Assembly: GCA_023213395.1 (NCBI GenBank)
Contig: CM041465.1
Span: forward strand, 51,653,741 to 51,717,740
From: Cycas panzhihuaensis
Taxonomy: Eukaryota > Cycadophyta
Direction: 5' to 3'
Length of the DNA stretch: 64,000 nucleotides
A program made the position numbers and the translations under genes. Below the pieces are notes generated by a model. It did no database searches. It was given only the letters and a program-made list of their open reading frames with translations, and was not told the DNA's origin. Positions 35,201 to 47,863 of this stretch are shown piece by piece; the stretch's first letter is position 1, and each line of letters begins with the position of its first letter.

Positions 35201-37939
35201 GTTTATCCAAATTGGTCTTTAAACATCATAAGGGGATTATTTGGAGAGTTGTTGGTACTATAATTTCTTAAGGTTTAGAGCTATTGGATGCCTAGGATTT
35301 AATTCAAGCCCCCAATAGATAATGTATACAAGTCATATTAAAGGTGATAAGTACCAATTTAAACTTAAAGATTTCAGATAACCCTAGCATATTGAAGGCT
35401 ATAATGATTAGGCAGAGAGCAATTAAAACTTATTTTTGGTTCAATGTATAGGTTTAATTTCTTAGCAATTGCAATATTAAGGAAGTTTAGTGACACACCA
35501 CCATCGATTAAGATTATAATAAGGGTCCTCCTTGAAGTCCCTTTTATATATAATGGGTCAGGGCATATGAAAGAGGAAATAATAAATGTGGAAGGTTTAG
35601 GGGCAGGCTTAGGTTCTAGTAGTGGAGAGGACTCTAATAGAGGTTCTTCTTTAGTTTCATCTTCAAAATCAAAATCAAGGTCAATGGTAAATGTTGCTTT
35701 TCTAGATTTTCAAGCTTTACCATGCCCGCCAAACTATTTTTTTATGCATTAAGTATAGAGGCCGACTTCCCTATACTTGTATGCCTCCAATGTGGGAACC
35801 TTTACTAATAACTTTTCTATTAGTAATCATTCTACTAGTCATTTTATTAGTTTTCTCATATAGTTAGTTGTTTAGAACCTTGGAGGCATGTAAGAATCTA
35901 ATTGCTTTAGGCAACTAGACTATGTTGATTTTCTTTTAAAGTTAGTTATTCATTCTACTACAAATTTTAGTTACACTATCTTAACTGCATTAATAACATC
36001 CCTAAGGTTGGGAGGAGAGATGGTCTTTAGCCTCATTTGTATTTAGTCTTTTAGTCCAACTATTTAGGTTCTAATAAGGGTTTGCTGATCAAGATATTGA
36101 GTGACTTGATTATGAATGGATTAAAATTCATCAGTATATGCTTCAATCAAGGTAGACTATCTTAATTAGGTTAGTTGACTAAAAAATGATTGGTTTTAGG
36201 TTTCCTCATACTACTCAAAAAAATATTTACATAAAGCATCCCATGTTTGGGTTACATGATACTCCTTGGTCTACCATTTGTACCACTGGTATGCTTTTCC
36301 TTCTAAGTGAATGGAAGCAAATGTTAACTAATATACTTAAGACATTTGGTTAAATGTGAAGTATGAGTTAAATTAACTAACCTAGGTATAAGTAGAATCT
36401 TTATTGAGATTTAGATCAAAGATGGATATATTGTTTTTATGATTGAAAGTTTGTTGATGAGTAAACTCAGGGGTGGGGTTTCTCCCTAAGAAGTTTTACC
36501 TTGGGAGGTGTTTGATGTATTTATTGAAGAGAGATTTGGGAGTTGTATATTGATGGTTTAAAATTATTATGTCATATTAATAAATTTCTCTTCTAAATCT
36601 ATGAAGTTTCTACTCAACTCTATTATGATATTTGCAACATTAGTTTCCAAAGAAGAAACACACTCACCTTGGTTAGGTGGTGCCATCATATAGGTCAACT
36701 AGAAGGGGTCTTTATGAAGTGGGTTGTAGCAAGAAGAAGAGGATATTAGAGGTAAGAGAAGTTAGATAGAACATTTATTTTAAAGTAGGGATGTATGAGA
36801 AAGGGGACAAGAGAGGTGAGACATAAGGAATTAGGATATTAATAGATTGTTGGCCCTAAATTCTAAGCAATAAAGTCACCTAGTGCACTAGGATAAGCAC
36901 AAAAAACTCACCAAAATGAGATAAGTGAGTTGTAAGTAAGAATATAGGCCAATAGGGCCCATAGGGTGCCTATATGATATTTTTCCCAAAATTTGATGGT
37001 TAAAATTAACCTAGTGAATCTTTATCAATATGATACACTAATAAAAAAGAGATAGGTGTAATTTATTATTAATTTTGAGGCCATGGATTTTTTTTTTTTT
37101 TAAGATGATGAGTATAATAGTTTAGGCCATTGCTATTTTAGATTCTGATAAGTAATGATGAAGTTATGACCTTCTTTTTATAGGTCCATTATATTAGGGA
37201 TATATGTATAACAACAATTTAATAGACTTAGTTTTACTATATGAGTGAAACTTTTAGATTCGAAGAGATCTACTAGACTTTGACACTGGGATTGCTTGGC
37301 TGTGCAGGCCTTGTGATAAACTTCTCTATCAATTCTATAACTTAATGTAATATCTTAGGGAACTACCTATTAAGGAAATACTATCTTGATAAGGTCTACA
37401 ACCATGTAAAGGTGTTCGTATAGAGTAACTTCTAGATATTAACTGCTAACCCATGTACCATAAAGGACAAATGACTGAAGGTTTACCTATTCTAAGTAAG
37501 GAAGAGAAATCCTAGAAGGGGTTCTCTAATGTACCCAAAGGTACATCGATGGTTAATTATATATATGAGTTTTGTCTAAGGATTGATTCAACAAAGTTAA
37601 CTAAAGTTCTTTTCGTAAGAGTGGAAAAACCATAATATAGTTAGCTAAGAATGGTAGATCCTTCATGATATTTAAAGACCCATTGAATATGATCTCTACC
37701 TATGGCAAGTAGCTACTATGTAGAGTTATCTACCAAGGAACTAAGGGAGGGATTAGAGGGAATATAAATAGAAGCTACTAAGCAGTGTTATTTACCCTTT
37801 AACAAAACTTGAAATGATAGAAACAAAAACTAAAAGAGAGGAGTTACAAGAGTCACTGAAGGGGGGGGAGGGGGATTCCCTTTTCCAACTTTTAAATGCT
37901 CAATAAGGTTGACAAGACTCACTTTGATACCACTTCCAA
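32274..37939 (-). pseudogene. G2 unit 1 gag-pol
   Basis: On the minus strand, from right to left: leader and gag from the primer site at 37921-37932, a decayed zinc-knuckle and acidic region with LDFDFEDETKEEPLLESS (about 35690-35630), protease IIILIDGGVSLNFLNIAI (about 35525-35470), RT with FFDDI near 34490-34503, RNase H HPITFESQKFKDY (about 34020-33985), integrase, and at 32420-32290 a chromodomain-like VGSNPNEVTWEL. The protease active site reads Asp-Gly-Gly in place of Asp-Ser/Thr-Gly. Wording is closest to G1, so both are chromoviruses of one clade. Stops are dense and I did not trace every frameshift. Confidence 0.82.
37921..37932 (-). promoter_or_regulatory. G2 unit 1 primer binding site
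   Basis: On the minus strand TGGTATCAAAGT, two or three changes from the initiator-Met-tRNA complement, seven bases from the middle LTR. The matching place in unit 2 (about 45049-45060) is more decayed, reading TGGTAATAGGGT. Confidence 0.75.
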
Positions 37940-38347
37940 TGATCCAATCCATAAACTATATATACAAGAATATTTTATAAAGAAACTAGAAGCTCAAGAG
38001 ATCTTTATTAAAGATGTAATAATAAAATTACATTAAAGGAGTGCAAGAAAGCTTAATAATCACCAAAGATAAGATGTACTCTCACATAGTCTCAAAAGAT
38101 AATAATATAGAATAAGTGTTCCTTTTATAATTTCTTGGACTTGTATAAGAAAAAATAGTTGCTAACTCTTGCATCCTATTGGTAGACCATGGGCCTTCCA
38201 ATCCCATTGGCGGAGATATGTGGGTAGTGTATATGAATTAACAATTATATTTAACCTTCTCTTCCTTAATCATGTAACTGTGGCTTTAACTTTAATCTTC
38301 TCCATGCGATTGGAGCCATTAACCTTGGAATGTTCCTTAATAATCCA
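37940..38347 (-). repeat. G2 LTR, middle (shared)
   Basis: 408 bp, TGATCCAATCC to TAATCCA. It lies between a primer site on its left (unit 1) and a polypurine complement CCCTCCCTAAG on its right (unit 2), so it serves as 5' LTR of one unit and 3' LTR of the other. Confidence 0.88.
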
Positions 38348-40138
38348 CCCTCCCTAAGATGATAAGTCCCTATAGTACTAAAGGTACATATGTTACTGGA
38401 TAAAGTCTTCTAACTCCCATGTTGCTTCATTAGGGTCATAGCCAACCCACTGTACTATGTACTAAGAAATGGTTCTATTTTGGAGATGGCATTGGTAAGA
38501 ATTTAGAGTACTTACTAGAGGAATCATAAGGACTTCTTCTTCATGGAGGATTGATAGGATTGTTTGAGGAATAATAGTTTTTAAAAGTATTTCTTTAAGC
38601 GAGATACATGGAAGACATTATAGATTTTAGAACCAGGGGGAAGGTCTAGAATATTGGTGACTTTACCAATTCTTTAGAGAAATTTGTATGGCCCATAATA
38701 ATGAGCACTTAGTTTGTGGGATTTCTTATGGTAGAGGGATTATTTCTTATAAGTCTAGAGACAAAGGAAGACTAAACCACCCACAATAAATACTCTCTTA
38801 AGTAAGTGGCAGTTAATTAATTACTTCATTTAATTTTAAGTAGCTACCAAGTTTTACTTAAGAGTGTGTAAGATTTGATCCATGTATTAAAGTTTTTGTT
38901 GTATTCCCATAGTTCAAAGATTAGTAGCCAATATGTGGTGTGATAGTAAGGGATATTTATAAAGATCCATAAATGGGATCATCCCAATGGAAGATTGATG
39001 GGAAGAATTATACAAATATTCTTCTAATGCTAACCAGGAAGTCCAACTATTTTGATGATATGATACAAAGCAACATTAAGGATCTTTTATTATCCATTTA
39101 TTTGGGGATGATATAATGAGCTCATGTTAAAAAAAGTTCCAGATGCTCAAAAAATCTCTTATTAAAATGTTCTTATGAATTTTGGATAGTAGTTGGAGAC
39201 AATAGTGGATGGGAGCCATGATGGTAACAGATAAATTGGATATAAAGATTAGTCAACTGGGGAGCTTTATAAGTTGTATGAACTAGTAAGAAGTAAGCAT
39301 ACTTGGTTAAGTAGTAGATGATAACCCAAATTGAGTCATATCCTATAGATATGGTAGCCTAGTAATAAAATCCATGATAATATCTTACAATTTACCTTGA
39401 GGATTTTTCAAGTGTCAAAGGAGGTTGGGTTAGGCTTTGATCTCTACCTTATTTCATTACTATGTTTCACATTTTAGAATATGCATAAGGATGATGGACT
39501 TCATGTGGGGCTAATAGAAGTTTAATTGAATTCGATGGTATATTTTATCAAACCTTAAGTGACTGGCAAGAGGGATATTATGGTATTTTGCTAAGATGCA
39601 GGGGATAAATGGTAATACTGGATGAACAAAAATGTAATTTTGATATAGAAGGTGACCATTATGTAGAGCACAATCTTTATGATTTTGGACTTTATTAGTC
39701 CATATGGTAAAATCAACTTGGGATTCATTGTCATGCATAATGTCTTCTAGTTAGGAGGGTTGGGGGAGGGAGATGGCTTAAATAATTTGGTCTACTTGAA
39801 GACAAGAAAGAGCATCTAAAATGACATTATCCTTACCCTTTCTATAAGAGATGAAAAAATAAAAAATCTAAAGTTTGTTAACCCACTTACTCTATTCCTC
39901 CAATAAAACTAGTTGGTCTAATATGTATTGGAGGTTATGATGGTTAGTCAAAATGGTAAACTTAAATCCAATTAGATATTAGCACTACTTATCCATTATA
40001 TGAAGAATAACCCTAATTTCCTTTTGATATATTGATAGGTGATACTTGTAGTCTTTGAATTTTTGACTTTTAAATGAAATAGGATGGAAATTTTGTATGA
40101 AGATAACTCCTAGTCCTACTCTATAGGTATCACATTCT

Positions 40139-41197
40139 TTTTTTTTGGTAAGATAAAAGAATTTATAGTGGGTTTGAACAGGGTCCCACAACCTATTACA
40201 TCGGGGAGCCTAAAGCAACCATAAGATATTTGACCGTGACATCCCCACGGTCTAGGCCAAAAAGATATCTGCCGGGACAAGCCCCACGGCTAGCTGTTGC
40301 AAGTCATATCCTTCTCTATCAGAACCATAAGCTCCCTGGGGAAATCACTCTTCCACACTTGACCTTCCTGGTGCCTAGCCCCCCAATTTGCCAGGAAATC
40401 AGCTAGTTTATTTCCTTCTCTGTAAGTATGCCTTATGCGGACTTCAGCCAGTCCTTTCATGAGCTCTTTGGCATCATTGAAAAGGGTCTGGAATCTCCAG
40501 TCTGGGAGTGCCTTACCTTTTAATGTCTTTATCACCACCTCTGAATCCCCCTCTAATACCGTGACTCAAGGTTATCTTCAACTGCTAGATCGAGCGCCTT
40601 GAACATAGCTTGCATTTCCGTATAGTGATTTGTCTAACATTCGTAGTAATCCGCAAAAGCCCAGATGGGGGAGCCAGAGTAATCTCTACAGATGCCTCCA
40701 CCCCCAGCTTCCCCAGGATTCCCTTTTGCGGCTCCATCAAAATTAACTTTGCTCCATGTCTCCTCAGGAGGCTGCCAACTATAATACCTGGGCCTAGCTG
40801 CTTCAAAAACAGGAATTATACCCCATTTTCTTAGAATCCTGCTCTCCTGAATGGAAATACGGGATTCCTTCACATTCCTAGCGTTTTCCTTAATGTCCGA
40901 GGTTATTTTGTTAAAGATGGCAAACTGATCCATCTGGTGATCTTGGAAAATACGCCTATTCCTCTCTTTCCATATGTTCCAAGCCACAATCAAGAGCGCA
41001 ACGTTCCAGATGCGGCTTAGGGTTATGCTTTTGAAGGGGCTACGCCAAGCAAGCCATAAATCTAAAGTCTCTTTTGAAAAAGTCCAGCATACCTCTAATT
41101 CCCCAAGAACCAACCTCCAAACCTCCCTGGCGTAAGCACACTCAATGAAAATGTGATCCCTGGATTCTTCCTCAGAACAACATAAAATGCATCTGTA
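40139..41197 (-). mobile_element. 5'-truncated L1-type LINE
   Basis: A 1,059-bp insertion with 17-bp target duplications TATAGGTATCACATTCT at 40122-40138 and 41198-41214 and a poly-A tail seen as the T-run at 40139-40147. It contains only the 3' end of the second reading frame plus about 150 bp of 3' untranslated sequence. It is clearly richer in G and C than its surroundings and has few disabling changes, so it is one of the youngest insertions here. Confidence 0.95.
40290..41197 (-). pseudogene. LINE ORF2 C-terminus (zinc domain and RNase H)
   Basis: On the minus strand it opens with CILCCSEEESRDHIFIECAY, the C-x2-C, H, C pattern of the zf-RVT domain following plant LINE reverse transcriptases, then AREVWRLVLG and a Trp-rich stretch (VAWNIWKERNRRIF). 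An RNase H domain follows. The acidic residues are all readable: Asp in VNFDGAAKGNPGEAG (about 40745), Glu in TEMQAM, Asp in GDSEVV, Asp in HTYREGNKLADFLAN (about 40440). One stop near 40630 and one frameshift near 40560 break it; the frame ends at a stop near 40290. The reverse transcriptase and endonuclease are absent because of 5' truncation. This domain order is usual for plant L1 elements. Confidence 0.93.
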
Positions 41198-44100
41198 TAT
41201 AGGTATCACATTCTAACTGAAAAGGTTATGAAACATTAGGAGTGAAAAGACTAGTGTGAAAGACATGAGTATTTTTAGGTGATTGAATGTATCTACAATG
41301 CCTAGTGACCATTGAAACAAATCTTTATATAGAAAGTTTATTATAGAAGCTACTATAGAAGCATACCTTTTAATAAAATGATGGTAAAATCTAGTTAATT
41401 CAAGGTATGCCCTTAATTATATGAGGTTTTTCTACATGGGCCATTGAATGATGATTGAAATTTTATTGAGGTCTACTCATACTCGTTCTATGGAGATGAC
41501 ATGTCCTAGGTATTATAATTTAGTTTTTCCAAATTTTCATTTGGATATTTTATCATATAATTGGTTTTACTTAAGAATACATAAGGCTGACTCTAGATGT
41601 TGGACATCAAGGGCCATGGTAGTACTATAGACAAGTATATCATCAAAGAAAATAATGATGAATTTTTAAAGGTACAACACAAATATTTTATTCATTAGAG
41701 CTTAAAAGGTAGCAAGAGCATTGTATAACATAAAGGGCATGACCTAGTATTCAAAATAGTGATGGTGGGTTCTGAAAGTCACTTTATGATTATCCTCTAG
41801 TGTTATGGGAATTTGATAATACCTTGATTGTAAGTTTAGTTTTGATAAAAATGTAGCCCCATCGATTTTATCCAACATATCATCTATTTAGGGGTCAAGA
41901 ACTTATTCCTAATAATGAGTTTATTAAGTTCTATATAATCAACATAGAGTTGAAAGGAACCATATTTTTTTGGAACAAGTACAATAGGTGCAACATAAGG
42001 GCTCTTACTAGGTTGAATGATGCCCATATCTAAGAATTTGATTATGATACACTTGATCTCATTCTTTTAAAAATACTAGTTTTGGTATGGCCATAAGTTA
42101 ATGGGGTTATGTGGGTGCTTTAAATTAATAGTGTGGTGCAATCCATGATGAGGGGGATGGCTACTTGGTAAATGATAAAAAATAGACTGGTACTTGGTGA
42201 GGGCTATTTAAATATCCAAATAAACCTCTAGTTGTGGTTGAATGTTGTTGATTCAAATAATATAAATAATATGCCCATTGAGTTTCTTACTTATTTACTT
42301 AGGAAAGATTAGTTTATTTGGCATGGACTAGGGACTATATAATTTCTAGATTTGTTTGAATTAGTCTTTAAACATCATAAAGAGATTGTTTAGAGAGTTG
42401 TTGGTATTATAAGTTCCTAAGATTTAGAGCCATTAGATACTTAAGACTGCACCTGAGCCCCCAATAGACAAGGCATAAAAGTTAGATCAATGGTGATAAA
42501 GTGCTAATTTAAACTTAAAGATTTTGAATAACCCCATCATAGTGAAGGCTATAATGACTAGGTAGAGAGCAATTGAAACCTATTTTTGGTTTAGTATATA
42601 GTTTTAGTTGCTTGGTGACTCTAATATCAAGGAAGTTCATTAACATACCACCATCGATTAAGATTATAATAGGGGTCTTCCTTAAAGTCCCTCTTACATG
42701 TAGTGGGTCAGGGTAGGTAGAAGAGGAAACAACTGATATGGAAGGTTTAGTGGTAGGCTTAGGTTTTAGTGGTGGAGGGGACTCTAGTAGAGGTTCTTAT
42801 TTAGTTTCTTCTTCTAAATGAAAATTAAGGTCAATGGTAAATATTACTTTTCTAGCTTTACAAACTCTACCATGCCTGCCAAACTATTTTTTTCTTATTA
42901 AGTGTAAAGGCCTACTTCCTTATGCCTATGTGACTTTAATGTGGGAATATTTACTGATGATTGTTCTATTGGTGATCATTCTATTAGTCGTTCTAGCGAG
43001 CATTATATTGGTTATCTCATATAGTTATTTTTTTAGAACCTTGGGGGCCTATAAGGATCTAATTACCTTGGGTGATTAGACCGTGTTAATTCTCTTCTAA
43101 AGCTTGTTGTTTATTCTACTACAAATCCTACTTCTATTACCTTAACTACATTGATAATATCCCTAAGGTTGGGAGGAGAGTTGGTCTTTATTCTAATTTA
43201 TATTTGGTCTTTCAGTTAATTTATATAGGTTTCAATAAGGACCTGCTTATTAAGATGTTGAGTGACTCAATTATGAATGTCTTGAAATTTATTAGTGTAT
43301 GCTTCAACTGAGGTAGACTATCTTAATTAGGTCAACTGACTAAAAAATGATTGGTTCTAAGGTTTTTCCTACCATTTAAAATAATATTTGCAGAAACATC
43401 TTATGTTTAGTTTGGATGACACTCCTTAGCCCACCATTTATACTAGTGGTATGCTTTGCCTTTAGGTGAATGGAATCAAACATCAACTGATTTGCTTGGA
43501 CCATTTGGTTAAGCATGAAGTATGAGTCTAACTAACTGATCTATGTACAAGCAACATCTTTGTTAAGATATAGATATTGATTTTATGATTAAAAGTTTAT
43601 TCATGAAAAAACTAGAAGGGTGGGGTTCCACCCTGAGAAGTTTTACCTTGGGAGGTGTTAGATGTAATTACTGATGATTGATTAGGGAGTTGTATAATAA
43701 GGGATTAAAATTATTATGTTATATTAGTAATTTTCCTTTCTAAATCTATGAAGTTTTTGCTCAACTCTGCTTGGAGATTTGTGACATTAGTTTCTAAAGA
43801 AGAAATATGCTTACCTTAGTTAGGTGGTACCATCACTTAAGTTAACTAGATGAGGTCTTACGAAGTGGGATGTAGCGATAAGAAGGGGATAGTAGAAGTG
43901 AGAGAAGTTAGAGAGAATGGGTGTTTTAAAGAAATAGGGATGTATGAGAAAGGGAATAAGAGAGGAGAGAAATAGGAAATTAGGGTGTCAATAGATAGTT
44001 GACCCCAAATTTTAAGCAATATAGTTGCCTATTGTACTAAAATGAATGTGAAAAACTCATCAAAATGAGATAAGTTAGTTGTAAGAAAGAATATAGGCTA

Positions 44101-45067
44101 GTAGGGTCTATAGGATGCTTGTATGCTATTTTTCATAAATTTTGATAGTTAAAATTGACCTAATAAATCTTTATCAATGTGACGTATTTATCAAAATGAG
44201 ATAGGTAAAATTTAATATTAGATTTGAGGATGTGGATTTTGTTTACGACGAGTACAATGATTTAGGCTATTTCAGATTTTGATAAGTATTAATGAAGTTA
44301 TGGCCTCTTTATAGGACTACAATATCAAGGATAGATGTACAATAACAATTCAATAGACTTAGTTTCATTATGTGAGTGGGACTTATAGATCATAGGAGAT
44401 CTACCAAACTCTAACATTGGGATTACTTAGCTTTACATGCCTTATGATAAACTTCTCTATTGATTCTATAGCTTAGAATAACATCTTAGGGTACTACTTA
44501 TAGGAAAAAGACCATCTCTATAAGGTCTACAGTTGTATAGAAGTGTTCATACAAAGTAACTTCCAAGCACTAAGTACTAGCTTGTACACCATAGAGGACA
44601 AATAACTAGAGGTTTACCTATTCTAAGTAAAGAAGGAGAATCCTAGAAGGAGTCATCTAGTATACTTGAAGGTACGTGGAAGGTCAATTCTATATATGAG
44701 TTCTGTCTAAGGCTTGATTCAATAAAATTAACTAAAGTCCTTTACACAAGGGTGGAAAATCCATTGTACACTTAGCCTAGAACTATAGATCCTTTATAAT
44801 ATTTAAAGAACCTCGTGATATGGTCGTTACCTATAGTAGGTAGTTGCCACACAGAGTTATCTAGCTAGAAACTAAGGGAGGGATAAGAGGGAATAGAAAG
44901 GGTAGTTGCCAAGTACTATTATATACCCTTTAACTAAATTAAAATGACATAAACAAAATTGAAGAAGAGGAGTTATGAGAGTTACCATAGAAAAAAAAAA
45001 AAAATCCCTTTTCCAGCTTCTAAATTCTCTACAGGGTTGATGAGCCTTACCCTATTACCACTTGTAA

Positions 45068-45485
45068 TGATCTAATCCATGTATTATGTACATAAAAATA
45101 CTTTCTAAAGAAACTAAAAACTTAAGAGATTTTTATTAAGGATTCAATAACAAAATTACATCAAAATAACATAAGAAAGCTTAATGATCACCAAAAATAA
45201 GATGTACTCTCATACCATCTCAAAAGATAATAATATAGCATAAGTGTTTATTTTATAATTGCTTGTCCTTATATAAACAAAAATGGCCACTAATTCTTAC
45301 ATTTAATTGGCAGACCATGGGCATTCTAATCCTATTGATGGAGATATGCAACTAGTGCACATGAATTAATAATTATCCTTAACCTTCTCTTCCTCAATCA
45401 TGTAACTATGGCTTTAGCATCAACCTTTTCATGTAATCAAATGCTCTTGTACCACTAAATTTGGAATATTCTTTAATAGATTTCA
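45068..45485 (-). repeat. G2 LTR, right
   Basis: TGATCTAATCCATG to GATTTCA. It matches the other two LTRs including GCAGACCATGGGCATTC and TAACCTTCTCTTCC. The right edge is fixed by the loss of similarity and the return of copia-3 coding. Confidence 0.85.
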
Positions 45486-45490
45486 TACAT

Positions 45491-47850
45491 CATATGTGAG
45501 CTTATTTTTTATAATCTAAAGATTAAGTTCTAAGTGTTTTTTTTTAATTAAAAAATCTTATTAAAATCTAATATTGATATTCAACTAAAATCATTAGAAT
45601 TGATAATGGTAAAGATTATTTTAATATGATTTCATTTCATTTTATTGGCAAGTTAATATCAAACATGAATACACTATTCCTTATATTCTATAAGAAAATA
45701 ATATTATTGAGTGTGAAAATTGAACTATTATTGAAATAGTCAAATATTTACTTCATGCCAAATAATTACCCTATAAATTTTGGATTGAAGTAGATTATGT
45801 TATCTACTTACTTAATGATATTACTACAAAGGCTATAAGAGATATAACTCTTAAAGAAGCTTGGAGTGGAAGTAAACCAATATTTTCTCATTGAAATATA
45901 TTTGGATATAATGCATTTGCTCATATTCCTAGTGAAATGCATAAAAAATTAGATCATAAAAGTTTCAAATGTATCTTTGTTGGCAATAATGAATATAGTA
46001 CATATTACTTTTATAATCCTAAGATAAATAAAATCCTTATGATTCAATGATGTTGTTTTTAATGAATATAACTATCCTAATCAATCAAGTAATGACCATT
46101 TGTGCTCATCTTCATCTTCTATTTTTCCTTGTCTTAATCAAGACTCTTCCTCTAATCAAATTAATCAACCTTTAATTTTAATTCAAAATCTAAATACTCT
46201 TAGCTCTTCTCAACAAACTTTATCTACTAAATCCAAAATTCCTAAATAAGCTCAAAGTATTCTTGATGATGCTCATATTAATGTTGATATTAATGATAGA
46301 TGATAGACTTACCAATAATATTATAATTGTACTTTAATGACCAAACTCATGACTCATAATGATGTTACTACTTATGCTTAAGTAATAGACACAATTTAAT
46401 GGAAACGAGATATGGATGATGAATATAACTATATAATTATAAATCAAACTTGGGACTTAATTTCTTTTTTGAATATAAAAATTTGGTAGGATATAAATTG
46501 ATCTATCAAATAAAATTTGACTCTACTAGTAATATTGAGAAACATAGAATTTGACTTGTTGCTCAAGGCTTTTTATAAGTTGAAGTTCTTGACTATAATT
46601 GAAATTTTTTCCCTATGGCTAAAATAAATATAATTCTCCTTGTAATTTCTTTAATTGACTTCTAATAAATAGAAATACATCAATTAGATGTCAAAATCAC
46701 ATTCTTTGATGATGATTTAAATGAAGAAATTTATATGGAACAACCTCTTGGTTACATTTAAAATGATAAAAAACATTTAGTTTATCAACTGAAAAATTAT
46801 CTTTATGGTCTTTAAAAAGTTAATAAAGCATAGTACTCTAAAATCAATGAATACCTTGCCTTAAATGGTTTTGAAAAATGTTTAAATGTCTTAAATCTTT
46901 ATATTAAAGAACATGACTATAATATTAGTATACTTGTTTTATATATTGATGATTTACTTGTCACAAACAATAATATATCTTTGATTCATCAAATAAAAGC
47001 TTCTTAAAAATGATCATTTGATATGACCTACATTAGATTACTACATTATTTCCTTAGTATCTAATTTTGGCAACATTAAGGTAAAATCTTTATCTTCTAA
47101 TCAAAATATACCAATGATTTGTTATGGAAATTTTACGTGAATAAATATAAATCTTTAGATACTCCATATAAAGCAAACTTAAAGTTATTTATTGATACCT
47201 ATACTCATCTTATTGATGCTACTCTATATCATGAATTGGTTGGTATCCTTACTTATTTAACTCATATTAGATTTGATATTGCCTTTGTTATTGATTTATG
47301 TTCATATTTTATATCTAATTCTTAATAAACATATTAGAAGGTATTATAAATAAATCTAAGATATGTTAAAGGTACCTTATATTTTAGACTTTAATATATT
47401 TTATATTACCCTATTTCTTTAGTAAGTTACATAACTTTTAACTAGGTAAGTGATCTTCATAATTACAAGTCTATATCTGGTTATACATTTTCATTTAGTT
47501 TCGCTATTATTTCTTAGAGTAGTGAGAAACAACTTGCTATTGCCTTATCCTCTACTAAAGTTAAATATAAGGCAAGTGTTAATGTTGCATGTGAAGCAAT
47601 TTAGTTAAAGAGGATCATTGAAGACCTTTATTTTCTACATTAAGGATCCATTCCTTTATTTTATTACAATCAAAATATTATTCAATTGGTAAAGAATCTA
47701 ATGTACCTTGCTCTTTCCAAACATATTAAGTAGTAATGTTATTTAGTTTGAGATTTGGTCAAGAAATGTTAGTTAGCAAATATATTTATTAAAGCTCTTT
47801 CTACCATTAAATGTTTTAAATCTAGAAAATGTTAAGCATCTCTAAAGTTT
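45491..47850 (+). pseudogene. Copia-3 integrase, RT and RNase H
   Basis: Continues copia-3 after the G2 array. Integrase: RIDNGKDYFN near 45597, then the C-terminal block EAWSGSKPIFSH near 45860 and KCIFVGNNEYSTYYFYNP near 45965. RT: HQLDVKITFF near 46680, EEIYMEQPLGY near 46725, LYIDDLLVTNNN near 46943. RNase H: SDLHNYKSISGYTF near 47450, QLAIALSSTKVKY near 47530, with the Cys- and Ala-rich VACEAI block. The catalytic pair in the RT motif (Asp-Asp) is still readable. Stops again replace mainly Gln and Trp codons. A polypurine tract follows directly. Confidence 0.87.
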
Positions 47851-47852
47851 CC

Positions 47853-47863
47853 ATTAAGGGGGA
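47853..47863 (+). promoter_or_regulatory. Copia-3 polypurine tract
   Basis: TTAAGGGGGAG immediately after pol, the canonical copia plus-strand primer position. Confidence 0.75.

Larger units (their letters stand above)
38348..45067 (-). pseudogene. G2 unit 2 gag-pol, interrupted by a LINE
   Basis: It parallels unit 1 along its length: protease IIILIDGGMLMNFLDIRV near 42680-42630 with the same Asp-Gly-Gly, RT FFDDI near 41640-41655, RNase H GLGVIFIQNFHPISFKSQKF (about 40122-40060), and an integrase zinc region HNGHLLYQNYIFVHPVLPF (about 39680-39610), with the chromodomain-like end near 38450-38370. The LINE insertion at 40139-41197 falls in the RNase H coding region. I estimate identity to unit 1 at about 85% in the stretch beside the middle LTR. 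Stops are dense. Confidence 0.82.
31880..45485 (-). mobile_element. Tandem chromovirus array G2 (LTR-internal-LTR-internal-LTR)
   Basis: Three similar LTRs (31880-32273, 37940-38347, 45068-45485) alternate with two minus-strand gypsy interiors of nearly equal length: 5,666 bp, and 5,644 bp once the LINE and one copy of its target duplication are removed. The repeat period is therefore about 6.05 kb twice. The outer flanks, TGCAA at 31875-31879 and TACAT at 45486-45490, match at 3 of 5 positions, compatible with a decayed duplication. A single LTR shared by two interiors is the product expected from unequal recombination between LTRs. The array splits copia-3. Confidence 0.85.

Noticed and set aside
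35444-35752. Plus-strand frame of 102 codons with a Ser/Gly-rich part
   Set aside because: Complement of the G2 unit 1 gag-protease region, which shows the real motifs on the minus strand.
40610-40834. Plus-strand frame of 74 codons
   Set aside because: Antisense shadow of the LINE RNase H coding region.
42834-43079. Plus-strand hydrophobic frame of 81 codons
   Set aside because: Complement of G2 unit 2 gag, at the place corresponding to the unit 1 shadow. The apparent membrane segments come from AT-rich codons.
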